In this document: positions 1 through 10,756 of the stretch, in pieces
Layout: each line of letters opens with the position of its first letter
Numbering within the stretch: the first letter of the stretch is position 1
Assembly (NCBI GenBank): GCA_024803745.1
Contig: JANJXV010000029.1
Coordinates: 22,310,001 to 22,374,000 of the forward strand
Direction: 5' to 3'
Length of the DNA: 64,000 nucleotides
DNA from: Megascapheus bottae
Taxonomy: Eukaryota; Chordata; Mammalia; Rodentia; Geomyidae
The notes under the pieces: model-generated
Seen by the model: only the letters and a program-made list of their open reading frames with translations
Databases searched by the model: none
Told to the model about the DNA's origin: nothing
Made by a program: the position numbers and the translations under genes

Positions 1-192
1 TAATCAGGAAGCAGATATCTGAGGATTGTAGTTGATACTGGAAGCCAAGGTAGGTAGGAAACTCCTCAAAGATTCTTATCTCCAATTAAGAGGAAAAAAT
101 TACCAGGAGAATAGGTGTGGCTTCAATGGTAAACAGTCAGCTACTTAGCATGAACACAAAAATCTGAGTACAAGCCCTAGTACTAGCACAAT
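1..192 (+). mobile_element. B1-Geo type SINE, cut by window start
   Basis: Diverged composite SINE. A B1-like stretch (ATATCTGAGGATTGTAGTTG) is followed by the linker TTCTTATCTCCAATTAAG and a Geo-like right half ending in GAGTACAAGCCCTAGTACTAGCA. The first part of the B1 half lies outside the window. Assignment rests on similarity to better-preserved copies, such as the one near 31.9 kb. Confidence 0.7.
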
Positions 193-606
193 GAATGAAT
201 GAATTCTTTCGATATATTATTGATTCTTACATATGATTTCCTATGTAGATTTTCTAACTTTTTCTGGAATTAAAAAAAAATTACTTTTCTTAGTCTGACA
301 TAAACAAAAAAGAGCCTTGAAATTCATATCTGATATATTTAATTATTCTCATTTTTGTACCATTTTAGTAAGTGCAACAAAAGTGCTTTTTATTATTAGT
401 GTCCACAATATATTTTTCCATTTTCACATTTCTACGTAAAATGTCGAGATCAAAATTTTAAAAATACAAGTAGATAATCAATTTCACAAGAATGCATCTC
501 CATTAACTATCAAGACAGGCTAGGGTGAAGTCGTTTGCCTGACTAAGGAAAATTTTTCCCAAACAAAAAATACTTGCCTGAAACAAACAAATAAAATGTG
601 TCATGT
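193..606. other. AT-rich spacer, nothing recognised
   Basis: AT-rich single-copy-looking sequence with short A and T runs. No SINE or LINE signature and no open frame of interest. Confidence 0.5.
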
Positions 607-620
607 AAAAATCAATTAAG

Positions 621-755
621 TTTCAAATAACCAAATACAAATAAATTCAATATATCAGATAACAAAGTGAGACATGTGAAAGGGTATCAATGTATGTGAA
701 TTAATGCACCTTCTATCTGGCAAATATCTTGTAACCCTTTTATTAATTAAAATAA
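621..755 (+). mobile_element. Mini LINE-1 3' end with 5' inversion and perfect TSDs
   Basis: The first about 52 bases are LINE-1 3' UTR on the minus strand (TTTCAAATAACCAAATAC ... AACAAAGTGAGA). The rest is the extreme LINE-1 3' end on the plus strand (CATGTGAAAGGGTATCAATG ... AACCCTTTTATTAATT) plus a short A tail. The insertion is flanked by the 14-bp direct repeat AAAAATCAATTAAG at 607-620 and 756-769. Inversion of the 5' part with a small internal loss is the product expected from twin priming during target-primed reverse transcription. Confidence 0.85.
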
Positions 756-1022
756 AAAAATCAATTAAGATGCAAAATGCATGGTAACAGTTCAAGTCTT
801 CACTGAATGAAGGGCAAGCTTATCTCTGGTCAACTTGTGAAACAAAGACTTTCTAAACACATAGAGATGTGTCAGTACTTACAGCATGAAATAACTCACT
901 TAGGAAATGCGTCTATACTTAGGAATTTTTTTTTCCCCTGTGGAACAAGGATATCTGAGACTAGAAGTGCATTACTGCTATTCATAAATCTTGTCTTCCA
1001 AAGGGTCTTTTAAAGATGCCTT

Positions 1023-1210
1023 GGGGTGGGCTTGAGAATTTGGCCTAGTGGTAGAGTGCTTGCCTAGCATGCACGAAGACCTGGGTTCGATTCCTCAGTA
1101 CCACATACAAAGAAAATGCCAGAAGTGGTGCTGTGGCTCAAGTGACAGAGCTCTAGCCTGGAGAAAACCCAAGGACAGTTCTCAGGCTCTGAGTTCAAGC
1201 AAAAGAAAAG
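1023..1210 (+). mobile_element. IDL-Geo dimeric SINE
   Basis: Left monomer is ID-like with a box A region (TTGGCCTAGTGGTAGAG) and a well-kept box B (GGGTTCGATTCC). The right monomer (AGAAGTGGTGCTGTGGCTCAAG ... CTCAGGCTCTGAGTTCAAGC) is Geo-like. The expected CAGGACTGGC end is missing. The copy runs into an AAAAG-rich tail and then the TTAGGG-like array. Confidence 0.85.
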
Positions 1211-1217
1211 AAAAGCA

Positions 1218-1505
1218 TGTAGGGTAATATAGGGTTGTTAAGCTTAGGGTTTGGTTTATTAAGTTCAGGTGTTACTACGGTTAATTCAATGAGGGCTCTT
1301 AAGCCTGTTAGAGTTGTGAGTGTTTAAGGTTAGGATTGTTAGGACTCTTAGGGTTTTAGGGTCAAGGGTTGCATTATTAGTATCAGGTGTTGTTAGGATT
1401 AGTCTGATTAGGGCAGATAGGGCTGTTTGGATTGTTAAGATTAGGTTTGTGAGGCCCATTTTGATTGTTTGGGTGAGAATTATAGTAAATAGCATCAGGT
1501 GTTAT
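1218..1505 (+). repeat. Degenerate TTAGGG-like tandem array
   Basis: A T/G-rich strand with four exact TTAGGG units (1244, 1348, 1356 and 1408) and many near matches such as GTTAGGATT, TATAGGGTT and TCAAGGGTT. A larger period is visible: the phrase TCAGGTGTT recurs near 1266, 1384 and 1495 with similar following bases, suggesting degenerate units of about 111-118 bp. Long open frames occur on both strands here, but they follow from the repeat composition. Could be an interstitial telomeric sequence or a satellite remnant. Confidence 0.6.
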
Positions 1506-1511
1506 GAGGAT

Positions 1512-1581
1512 TCAGCCAGTAAGACCAAGGGCAGTGCTCAGGCCTTGAATTCAAGCCTTAAGACTGGCAAAAAAAAAAAAA
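1512..1581 (+). mobile_element. 3' end of a Geo SINE monomer
   Basis: CAGCCAGTAAGACCAAGG, then GCAGTGCTCAGGCC, then AAGACTGGC and an A run match the last third of the Geo monomer. Its 5' part is replaced by the TTAGGG-like array. This may be the 3' remainder of the SINE that begins at 1023. Confidence 0.7.
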
Positions 1582-1910
1582 GGTGACTAGGTGTATCGGT
1601 GACAATGATACAATGCCTGTTAGAAATTCCTAAATATACCCTAACGTGACAAAGTATTAAAATAAGGAACTATACAGCCTATATATTTAACAAACTCTTT
1701 TACTAACACATTGACAATTCTTCTGACATGAGTCTAAAATCAAAGAAAACTTTATGAATCCACAAAAAACAATTTGAGATAGCCAATTAAAGGTATTTTC
1801 TGAATGGATATAATGCATAATGTACAAAGGTACAAACATGGAAACAAAATGATATTTGATTCAATAATCAGGATATTTGATATTATAAAACTTGAACTTG
1901 ATATTATAAA
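1582..1910. other. AT-rich spacer with a short direct repeat
   Basis: No element recognised. The phrase GATATTATAAAACT occurs twice just before the next SINE (about 1877 and 1900), probably a local duplication or a target-site duplicate. Confidence 0.5.
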
Positions 1911-2148
1911 ACTCTAATCCTAGATATCAGGAGGCTGAGATCTGAGGATCTTGGTTCTAAACCATCCTGAGCAAGAAAGTCCATGAGATTCTTATCTCGA
2001 ATTAACCTCCCAAAAGTGGCACTGTTGCTCAAATGTTAAGAGTTCTAGACTTTTGCTGAAGAGCTCAGGGACAGCACTCAGGCTCAAAGTTTGAGCCCCA
2101 AGACCCACCAAAAAACCCCAAAACAACAACAACAAAAACAAAAAAATC
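1911..2148 (+). mobile_element. B1-Geo type SINE
   Basis: B1-like left half (CTCTAATCCTAGATATCAGG, GAGATCTGAGGATCTTGG), linker TTCTTATCTCGAATTAACC, and Geo-like right half with the longer form GAAGAGCTCAGGGACAGC. Ends in an ACAACAACA-rich tail. Confidence 0.85.
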
Positions 2149-2511
2149 TTAAAGGTAATGAGGAAGATATTTCTAAACAAAATCATGTAAGATAGAGAAA
2201 ATATTTGCTTATTAATGTTTTTAAACTATTGCTAGAGCTCAGTATGCATATTTGAAAGCATATATGTAAGGTAATCTAAGAAGTTAGTTCTCAAGATAAA
2301 AAGCAACTGTGGATTTCTTTCCTCAACCAAGTTCCCTTACAAGTCTGAAATTTCCATTCTCTGCACTCACAGCTACAGTTACAACCTTACTATCTCATAG
2401 TCACAAATCATAAAAGCGTTGTAATTGATTCATTGTGTGCTTTTCTCCTTTTTCCTTTCCTAAAAAGTTGGCTAACTTTCAAAGTTGATAAATATTTTTA
2501 GTGCTTCAAAT
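2149..2511. other. Spacer, nothing recognised
   Basis: No recognisable repeat or coding structure. Confidence 0.5.
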
Positions 2512-2757
2512 TATAAAAAAAAATCGAGCCAGTAGTAGGGCTTGAATCCATAGCCTGGATATTATCCTTTAGCTTTGTTACTTAGGATGGTTCTTTACCA
2601 TATTTTAACCACATCTCCACTTCTGTATTTTTTTTACTGGTTAATTGGAGATAAGAGTTTCAAGAAGTGACCTGCACAGGCTGGCTTCAAACTGCAATCT
2701 TCAGAACTCAGTTTTTTGAGTAGATAGGATAACAGGTATGAGCCAGCAGTGGCCAAC
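2512..2757 (-). mobile_element. B1-Geo type SINE
   Basis: Minus-strand copy. It opens with the tail and Geo half in reverse (AAAAAAATCGAGCCAGTAGT, GGGCTTGAATCC), then GGTTAATTGGAGATAAGAG and a reversed B1 half ending ACAGGTATGAGCCAGCAGTG. Moderately diverged. Confidence 0.8.
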
Positions 2758-3332
2758 TCATTAATTTTTCAAGGAATGAAGGACAAGTGGAAGTGTATCT
2801 CTAAGGCAGATATTGATGCTGCTTGTAAAAGTGGTTTAGAATATTGGGGAATGGTAAGTAAGGAGAGTTATCACTTACCTTACGTATAACTGGTGATTAT
2901 TTGACAAAGTGATTTTTCACAAAGGACTTGTATGTTTTATCTTTGCAAAACAAAACTGTTCTTTTTGCATTATTGACTGTGGAAATCAGTAGTCAAATAA
3001 TTTATTGAGTATAGACTAAATTTGCTAGTAGTGTGAATCGACTAGTGGGAATAATCATTGAAAAGCTAACCTGTATCATCCATTAATAATCAAGTTGTGG
3101 GAAATCAAACTGTGGATCTCTTATTGCATCCACTAAATTACACATTTAGTTCTTTAATGTAATTAGAAACAGAAAACATGCAAAGTTTATTATTTATTAT
3201 TTCAATACCACAAAATATTAAATTTCTTGCTAAAGATGGCACCTCTACAAATGAAGGATTTAACTATAAATGTATAATGAAAACAGTTTCCTGCTATTGG
3301 GTAGATTTCTTCCTCAGAAATGATACAATAGC
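2758..3332. other. Spacer, nothing recognised
   Basis: AT-rich sequence with no recognisable element. Confidence 0.5.
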
Positions 3333-3343
3333 AAACTTTATTA

Positions 3344-3533
3344 GGGGCTGGAAGTTTGGCCTAGTGTTAGAGTGCTTGTCTAGCATGCACGAAGACCCAG
3401 GTTCGATTCCTCGGTACCACGTACATAGAAAAATCCAGAAGTGGTGCTGAGGCTTAAGTGGTAGAGCTCTAGCTTTGAGAAAGTCCAAGGACAGTGCTCA
3501 GGCCCTGAGCTCAAGCTCAGGACTGGAAAAAAA
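3344..3533 (+). mobile_element. IDL-Geo SINE with perfect TSDs
   Basis: Complete dimer starting GGGGCTGGAAGTTTGGCC, with box B AGGTTCGATTCC and a Geo half ending CTCAGGACTGG plus A tail. The 11-bp direct repeat AAACTTTATTA flanks it at 3333-3343 and 3534-3544, fixing both ends. Little diverged, so relatively young. Confidence 0.93.
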
Positions 3534-3764
3534 AAACTTTATTAAACAGTTCACATGATTATTATAAAAACTGAATTTCACTATTATGATGAAGTCATTT
3601 AAATCACTTCATTCTCTGGAAATAGAAGAGATAGCAAATAAAATGAATACATTTATGAATAAAATAAATAAATACATTCACCACAACTGTTTGGGTGTTA
3701 AGTTGGGCAACATTCATCTTTCAAAGGAGAAGTTCATCAAGATTTAGTAGGACTTACCAAAGTT

Positions 3765-3945
3765 GTTTTTTGTCAGTCCTGGGGCTTGAACTCAGGGCCT
3801 GAGCACTGTCCTTGGGATTTCTTAAGGCTAGTGCTCTACCACTTGAGCCACAGCACCACTTCTAGTTTTTTCTATATGTATGGAATCAAACCCAGACATT
3901 GTGCATGCTAGTCAAATAATTTGCCAGTAGACCACGTTCCCACCC
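3765..3945 (-). mobile_element. IDL-Geo SINE
   Basis: Minus-strand copy: TTTTTTGTCAGTCCTGGGG, GCTCTACCACTTGAGCC, then an ID half with a damaged box B region. ACTTACCAA before and TTTACCAA after suggest an eroded target-site duplication. Confidence 0.85.
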
Positions 3946-4475
3946 TTTACCAACATTTTGAGTCCAGATAATATATATCTTAAATGGTTGAATGAATAAT
4001 GATGTAACCATAAATGGTTGAAGACAAAATAGTTGTCTATAAAATCATAGAGATCCCCCTTTATAAATATCTATAAATAAACAAGAAAGTACAAAACCAT
4101 TATAAGTTAATAACACAGTTATTAATTAAATCTTATTTGTTTTAAAAGTAAAGTTACAATAAGCAACCCATACTTAACAAATTGCCTATGAGGAGGAAAA
4201 TAGCATAAGAAGGAACATTTTGAAGCCTTCTTAAAATAATTAAAAGATCCAGTATATTCAGGAGAAATAGATTCAGCTTTGCACAATAACTTTTTGCACA
4301 GTAACTCAGCAGCACAGTAACTTTAACACAAGATTATTGATAAATATCTCTTTAAACAATGAGTAAACATGAACTCAAATGCAAATTTTTATATCCCTAA
4401 TACATTGGTATTATAATTGTGTTATAATTGTCGAGTATATTATATTCATGTGTACTTCATTAAAATAACAATCAA
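3946..4475. other. AT-rich spacer
   Basis: No recognisable element; several short A/T runs and the duplicated phrase TAAATGGTTGAA near 3983 and 4012. Confidence 0.5.

Positions 4476-4503
<28 letters not shown>
4476..4503. repeat. (AT)n microsatellite
   Basis: Uninterrupted alternating A and T for about 28 bases. Confidence 0.95.
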
Positions 4504-4506
<3 letters not shown>

Positions 4507-5307
4507 TGTCTTTGGAAGACTATGAGATAAGTTTCAGCATCAGAAGGCTTAACTCTACTTTTCTTCAATGTGTAATGGGACATCTCAAACATGTTATAAT
4601 CAATATAAGGTAAGTCCTAGTGACTTACAGTTAATTCTTGCTACCTGTGCAACATTGCTAATTTTTTCTTTTAGGTTTCAGTTCATTTTGGTATATTTTC
4701 TTCACATAATAAGAGAGCATAAGAAAAATGCAGAATAACAGCACTTGCACTAATTGTACCCCTGAGACACTGTAAGAATAACGAAGGTTTTGAAAATGCT
4801 ACCAGAATTATACCTTAATATACAGTGATTTTAAAAATCACCTTTCTTTGTCCATATTATGTATTCAATAGTGATATTTTTTCTACTACAAACTTTCATA
4901 TATTCATCATAAAAACTAATAAAATATGGAAAAAGATGAAAAAAATAAAAGCATTTTCTGATGCAGGCATTTTTAGAATCTAGTTATAGCTACTTACAGT
5001 CTATTTCTCATATTTGGGGCATATTAACATCACAATTTCATATGGGATTTCATAATTTCTTTCTTTCTAAATTTGCATGTTTTATAAAATTTCAATTTCA
5101 TTATAGTATTCCAGTGATCATTCTTTGATAGGTATTGCCATATATAATATTTATGAGTGCCATTAGAGTAGATTTATGTAATACTAGTTATAGAGTGCAT
5201 GGTTATAAGTTATTACATTAAAGTACTATATATAGAGAGAGAAAGAGACAGTCTATCTCTTCTCTATGTAATTCTCTGTGTATGTATTTATGTGATATGT
5301 TTGCATT
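4504..5307. other. AT-rich spacer
   Basis: No recognisable element. A short GAGAGAGAAAGAGA run lies near 5235. Confidence 0.5.
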
Positions 5308-5440
5308 TATCTATCATCTATCTATGATATAAATCTATCTAAATATAGGCATTATGTATGTATCATGTATATCTATTTCAGGCTACTATCTGTCTGTCTA
5401 TCTACCTATCTACCTATCCATCAATCCATCTCCCTGTCAG
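5308..5440. repeat. Degenerate (TCTA/TGTC)n microsatellite
   Basis: Broken runs of ATCTATC, TGTCTGTCTATC and ACCTATCTACC, ending in CCATCAATCCATC. An old tetranucleotide repeat. Confidence 0.8.
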
Positions 5441-6515
5441 CCATCAGTTTATAACATGGTGTAAATAGCTTTTACCTTTCTTGCATAGTTTTGATTTTAT
5501 CATAGCTAATTTTGTTATATAACTTGATGGAATATATTTTTAATGTGTCTTTTATAGAACTGTGAATAAAACATTTTGTGGATATAAAATATTTGAAATT
5601 AATTTCTGTATAGACGCAAAATAGATAAGAAAGATTGTACTACTTTGCAGTAGGTATCCTGTAAATTTGTTTTGGTTCAAGAGAAATATAGAAATACAGC
5701 CTACAATTAAGAATTCATTTCAAGTGTTTTATGCTTATCAGCTACTCATTAAAAACTGAGCAATACAGTATGAAATATAAAATGAGCTTGAAGTTGTCCA
5801 CAAAGAATTTGTAAAAGGACTGTCTATTAAAGGAAAAATATTCCTGGTTGTAAAAAGTGAAACAGATGGGAATACAACATGCTCAATCATATCAAGGAAA
5901 TATTTTGAAATATTCTCTAGTGGAGAATTTAAAATGATGTTAAATTGTGTAAACCACTTGCAACGACTGCAAGCTATATCAAGAAGTTAACAAATATGTG
6001 TCTTCGGGTATCTGTTTCTATGTATCATGCAACAACTCAATGCAATAGCCATCATCCAAAAAAAAAGTAGCTATCATCAAACTCTGGTTGAACCTATATA
6101 ATGATACACTCTAGGATATTTCTAAACTGGTGATACAGAAAATAACAAGGGATTCATCATGGATTAGATGCAAAAGGCAGTAGAGAGATACTAAACAGGA
6201 ATGGAAATTTAGAGCAGGGGATAAGGAAAACAACTACAAAATGAGAATATCTCATGAAACCAAAAAAGCAAAGAAGCTTTTCCAGCTATGTTTCTAAATT
6301 TGTACAAATTTTTCATAGTACTTTGATTTAAAAATGCCAATATTATTTGGATATGACAAGGCTCTGTATGTCTATTTTCTTTGGTTTAGAGTATCCCCAC
6401 TAGCTATACATGCACAGAAAAACAAACTAAATTTACCTGCTTGTAGCTGTGGCTACACTGGAATGTAGCTGATTTTAACTCTAGAAATATAAATTTTCTC
6501 TTTTAAACATGGTTA
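5441..6515. other. Spacer of about 1.1 kb, nothing recognised
   Basis: AT-rich, with no clear repeat family and stops in all frames. Confidence 0.5.
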
Positions 6516-6720
6516 TTATAAAGGTGATGCACATAAGGATTACAAATATGTAAATCAGACAATGAGTACAGTTCTTATTGAACAATGTCATCTCTTCATT
6601 TTCTCCCATTTTTCCCCTTCAAACACCCTTTCTCCCCCACATAGTATAGTTTATTTCCAATTGTCCCATTGCTTCTGTGCTTCTGCTCACCCCTCAAAAA
6701 ATCAGGAAAACTGATATACA
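6516..6720 (-). mobile_element. Old LINE-1 3' UTR fragment
   Basis: Minus-strand LINE-1 tail region: TTATAAAGGTGATGCACATAAGG, then AATGAGTACA and a pyrimidine-rich stretch (TCTCCCATTTTTCCCCTTC). Similar in layout to the tails near 22.7 and 46.2 kb. Diverged. Confidence 0.6.
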
Positions 6721-6862
6721 AGACAAACTGTACATTTTTCTAATTTTCTTATATACTGATTTCCTAAATAAATTTACATACAGGGGTAGCTGATTCAAAA
6801 ATTAATAAATCAGTGATGAAAATCACTGAATTGTGTGTATGGCTAGCTTGCATTTGCAGAAA

Positions 6863-7075
6863 TCCAGTGATTCAACCTATAATCTAGCTATTCAGGAGAC
6901 TGAGATCTGAGGATTCTAATTCAAAGGCAACCAGTGCAGGAAAGCTTATGAGACTTGTCTATAATTATCTACAGAAAAGCTGGAAATGGAGATGTGGGTG
7001 AATGGCAGCTATGAACAGAAAAATGTAAGAGAAAGTGCCTAGGCCTTGAGTTTAAGATATGGTACTGGCATAAAA
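6863..7075 (+). mobile_element. B1-Geo type SINE
   Basis: AACCTATAATCTAGCTATTC and GAGATCTGAGGATTC mark the B1 half. The right half is heavily mutated but keeps GTGCCTAGGCCTTGAG and GGTACTGGC. Confidence 0.7.
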
Positions 7076-7149
7076 ACAAAAAGAATAGAAATAAAATACA
7101 AATAAACTAAAATATAATTTGGAGGAATCATGTCTCTAGCTTTGGTTTA

Positions 7150-7545
7150 AAAAGAAAATGTTGGCTGTGCAAGGATGTCTCAAGCCTGTATTTTAATTAT
7201 CTGGGAAAATAAGCATAAGAAGTTTGCAGTTCAAGGTCATCTCAGACAAGAAAGTTCATGAGACTTTTCTCAAGCCATAATTGGGTGCAGTAGCCTTCAC
7301 TTTTCACCCTAAGTGGCATGAGAAGCTGAGATTTGGTAAATGGTAGTTGCACATAATCCACAAGAGTGCTTTTCCATGAAGGGGGAATTTGGATTCTTGG
7401 ATTGTATATCAGTGGAACAAGGGAGACCCTATCCTAAAATTAATTGGTGAGAAACAGGGCATGAAGCATGGCTCACTGCCATTGCGTGCTTAGCATGTAT
7501 GAGGCTGAGTTCAAATACCCATTGCTGACAATAGAAAGCAAAAAA
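7150..7545 (+). mobile_element. Old composite SINE (two B1-like units plus ID-like tail)
   Basis: A first B1-like unit (CTCAAGCCTGTATTTTAATT), a second one ending GAGACCCTATCCTAAAATT, then an ID-like monomer (GGCTCACTGCCATTGCGTGC, GAGGCTGAGTTCAAATACCC) and an A tail. The order recalls the B1-B1-ID composites known from other rodents. Confidence 0.55.
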
Positions 7546-7582
7546 AAAAAATAGTGAGAAGACACACTTATTTCAACTTAAT

Positions 7583-7735
7583 CTAGATGTAGTGACATAT
7601 GCTCGCAGTAATTCTAACTACTCAGGAGGAAGAGGCAGGAGAGCTTGAGTTTGAGGTGCTATAAATTTGCTCTCTAAGAACTGCCTGGGTCACAATTGAA
7701 GATATGAAAATGAAGAATTGTCTCAGCAAGACAAA
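7583..7735 (+). mobile_element. B1-like SINE, old
   Basis: GATGTAGTGACATATGCTCG and TAATTCTAACTACTCAGGAG, then GGAGAGCTTGAGTTTGAGG, followed by AATTGTCTCAGCAAGAC. Consistent with a diverged 7SL-derived monomer. Confidence 0.6.
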
Positions 7736-7889
7736 TTTAATCTCTGCATAGAAGGGTATACCATTGACATGTAAGCAGAGGGAGAGCAGGCAGGCTCTCT
7801 CTCTGTAAGTAGGCATATGAAAGAGCTGCCATTCACTGAGCAGCTTATGAAAATACTGTATCTGGATAAATGCCACCCCTTTTAGCATT

Positions 7890-8440
7890 CACATCTACTC
7901 CTTCCAACCCACCCTTTCCCTTACTTTATTTTAGTTTATATATTGAAATTTTCCCACATGATAAAGCAGTTTATGTGCATAGTTCATCTTGATCTGTGGG
8001 ACCACTTGAACATCTTCAGCCACCCCTTCCCTTATAGTTCTTGATTCTGTGGTATATATGAGTTCTTACCTGCATTCCCCTCCCCCATTTTCCCATGAGT
8101 CTTCTACATCCTCCCTTTGCCTCCACCCTATACTTTTGCCTGTACCTATTTCCTGTTACTTATCTTTTTGGACTTTTAACATAATTGTACTATTTGTTTT
8201 ATCCATAGAGTCCATTACATTTCAGTTAATTTGGGACTTCTTGCTTACTACTGTTATGTTTACTTATGGATGTATGTAACCTATGTTTCTCTTGGTCTGA
8301 CTTTGTTCACATAATATATATATATATACATATATACACATCTTACTATTTCCTTACAAATGTTGCAATGTCATTCTTTGGAAGGATGAGAGGAATGCCA
8401 ATGTATACGTAATTTTCTCGATCCATTCATTCATTGAGAG
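7890..8440 (-). mobile_element. Old LINE-1 3' end (ORF2 C-terminus and 3' UTR)
   Basis: Minus strand. A CT-rich 3' UTR is followed by the ORF2 end: TTTCCTTACAAATGTTGC, AATGTCATTCTTTGG and TTCTCGATCCATTCATTCAT align by eye with the same region of the young copies. Frame is broken. A (TA)n run sits at about 8314-8340. Confidence 0.65.
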
Positions 8441-8468
8441 GCAGCAAAAGAAGAAACGAAAAATAATG

Positions 8469-8679
8469 CTATTACTGTATCTGATTCTGTTACCTGTTAT
8501 ATTGAATATACATTTATTTGTTTATTTGAAATAGGGAAGGGAAGGGGGGAAAACAAGATGATTGGGAGGGGTTAGGAGGAGGGAAATGGGGACAAAACAT
8601 GAGAAGGGGCATCAATGTGCGAGATGTAATGCACCTGACAAATGTAACTGTAACATCTCTATACATTATCTGGACAATA
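8469..8679 (+). mobile_element. LINE-1 3' UTR insertion with TSDs
   Basis: 5'-truncated LINE-1 tail: CTATTACTGTATCTGATTC, a G-rich purine stretch (GGGAAGGGAAGGGGGGAAAA), then GACAAATGTAACTGTAAC and ACAATAA. The 10-bp repeat AAAAATAATG flanks it at 8459-8468 and 8680-8689. It lies directly after an old minus-strand LINE-1. Confidence 0.75.
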
Positions 8680-8689
8680 AAAAATAATG

Positions 8690-9039
8690 AAATTGACAAA
8701 ATTGCTTAAAAAGGAAACAAAGGGGGATAAGAAAAAGGTAGTAGACCATATGCTGATATATAAATATCGTAGTAATCTGCAGTTAGTACACACTAATAAA
8801 AAGCTTCCAGCTTATAAATGTTGACAGCAAAATAGGAAATATTTTCTTGTGGTCTAATAGCCTATCATGTATTTTATATTATTTAATAAGAAATATAAAA
8901 TATCTATAAGATAAGTTTTCTGTTAGGGAGAAAATATGAATTGGCTTGAATTTATTCTCTAGAGATTTATTTTTAAGTCTTGTAATAAGTTAGACAAATA
9001 TAGACAAAGTAATTTGATCTCTCCTTATCATGTGAATAT
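8690..9039. other. AT-rich spacer
   Basis: No recognisable element. Confidence 0.5.
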
Positions 9040-10035
9040 AGTCTTTCCAATACTGCTTATGGAAGAGACCTGTCATTTTTTGATTATGTGTTCTTGGTGA
9101 ATTTGTCAACACTTAATTGTGGTAAAACTTCATTTATAGGTTCTTTGATTCTGTTCTATTGGTTCGTCTGTTTTATTGACATACAATTTTGTGATATAAT
9201 TCCAAGCCAGGTAGTGTTATGCCATTGACTTTGTTCTTTTGCTCAACATTCCCTTAGCTAACTGTTGTGTCTTGCAATTTCAAATGAAATGTAAAATTCT
9301 TTTCATTTCATTGTTGGAATATTGTAGAGTATTCATTGTTGAAACTTTGATAGAGATCACATTTAAACTGCAAATCAAATTAAATATATACAGTGGAGAT
9401 TTTAGGAAAATTAGTTCTGCAAATCCAAATGACCTATATTTCCATTTCCTTCTGTCTTCCTCAGTTTTTTCTAACAATGTTTTGTATATTTTAACGTACA
9501 GATCTTTCACAACTTGATTAAATCCATTGATAAGTGTTTTATTTTTATAGCATATTTTATTTTTATAGTTCATGTAGAAGGAATTGTTTTCTCCATTTTA
9601 TTTTAGGTGGTCAGTTGTTATTATATGAGCATACTAATATTTATATGTTGTTTTTGTGTGCTGCAGGTTCCTTAGTTGTAATATTATTTTGGTAGAAATT
9701 TATCATTTTTACATATGAAAGTAAGATTTCCATAAATAGAAGAAATTTCATTCATTTTCTACTTAAAAGCAGATTGTTTCACTTGACAAGTTCTGACAGG
9801 GACTTCTACTTCTGTGTGGAATAAAATAGTAAGAGTAGACATTCTAACCTTTATGTAATAACCTAGAAGTAACATTTTCAACCTTTTATTTTTGCTATAT
9901 TTGTAACACACAATATGTTATGTTGAGTTTATTTTCTGTAAATTTTGTATTTTATCTAATACATTGTTGTGTCTCCTGGGGTGCTCATGTGGATTTTATC
10001 CTTCTTTTCATTATGTATTAATGTATAATGCACAA
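9040..10035 (-). mobile_element. Old LINE-1 ORF2 fragment
   Basis: Minus-strand mammalian LINE-1 ORF2 between the reverse transcriptase and the C-terminal domain. Recognisable phrases are GGAAGAGACCTGTCATTTTT, TGTTCTATTGGTTCGTCTG, TTATGCCATTGACTTTGTTC and TCATGTGGATTTTATCCTTC. Many indels and stops; no coding capacity. Neither the polyA end nor the 5' end is present. Confidence 0.7.
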
Positions 10036-10156
10036 TGCATTATGTAAAATATCACATTTACACAGACCCTGAGGTTTTTTTCCTTCACACTGGGCTCCCA
10101 TATCCTCTTCATTGTTCCTCCTCAAGAGTCAATGTCTTAGCAATGTCTTCTCTGGG

Positions 10157-10355
10157 CACAAATGACTTACAACTTCAATCTTAGTTACTCAGGAGGCTGA
10201 GACTTGGAGTATAGTAATCTAAAGCCAGTCCAGTAAAAAAAAAGTCTATAAACTCTATTTCCTAAATAAGTGAAAAGCAGGACTGGGGGTATGGTTCAAA
10301 TGGCCAGGAACCAGCTGAGCAAACACGAGCCTAATTTCAAATCCCTGAACTAAAA
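10157..10355 (+). mobile_element. B1-ID composite SINE, old
   Basis: B1-like TCTTAGTTACTCAGGAGGC, an A-rich joint, then an ID-like monomer (GGACTGGGGGTATGGTTC, ATTTCAAATCCCTGAACTA). The right half is ID-like, not Geo-like. Confidence 0.6.
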
Positions 10356-10740
10356 TGAAAGCCAGAAAGCAAGGACAGAGTCCATTGGCCATGCTGGGTG
10401 CTCTTTCTCCATTTCTTTAAGATGGCCCTTTGTTATTCTTTGTCTGTGTATATCATTTCTTAATATCTTTAAGGTATGATCTAAGTTACCTCACACAATG
10501 GAGCTCGTATGATTAACACTTTATTACTTTTCTTTGCAGAGGTTCAGAAATCATTCTCTTTTTTATTATAAACTAGGCTTAATGCGCTGATTGAGAAGTT
10601 GTTACTAAGACTAAGGGATGAAGAGGAATGTCATAAATTAGTTAGGTCCACAGATAATTATTTAACTTCATTGAACTTAATTACTGACATTTGGGGGGGG
10701 TTCTCAGTGTTGTATATTTGGTATAATTAAGTTTAGATTT
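10356..10740. other. Spacer, nothing recognised
   Basis: No recognisable element; a G run (GGGGGGGG) near 10692. Confidence 0.5.
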
Positions 10741-10756
10741 TAACTAAGTAATTTTT

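Noticed and set aside
1023..1110. tRNA-Ala-like sequences in IDL elements as possible tRNA genes
   Set aside because: They keep A and B box phrases but lack a full cloverleaf with a proper acceptor stem, and they are always joined to the Geo monomer and an A tail.
1286..1586. Open frames of 69-88 codons on both strands
   Set aside because: They follow from the TTAGGG-like repeat, which rarely forms stop codons.
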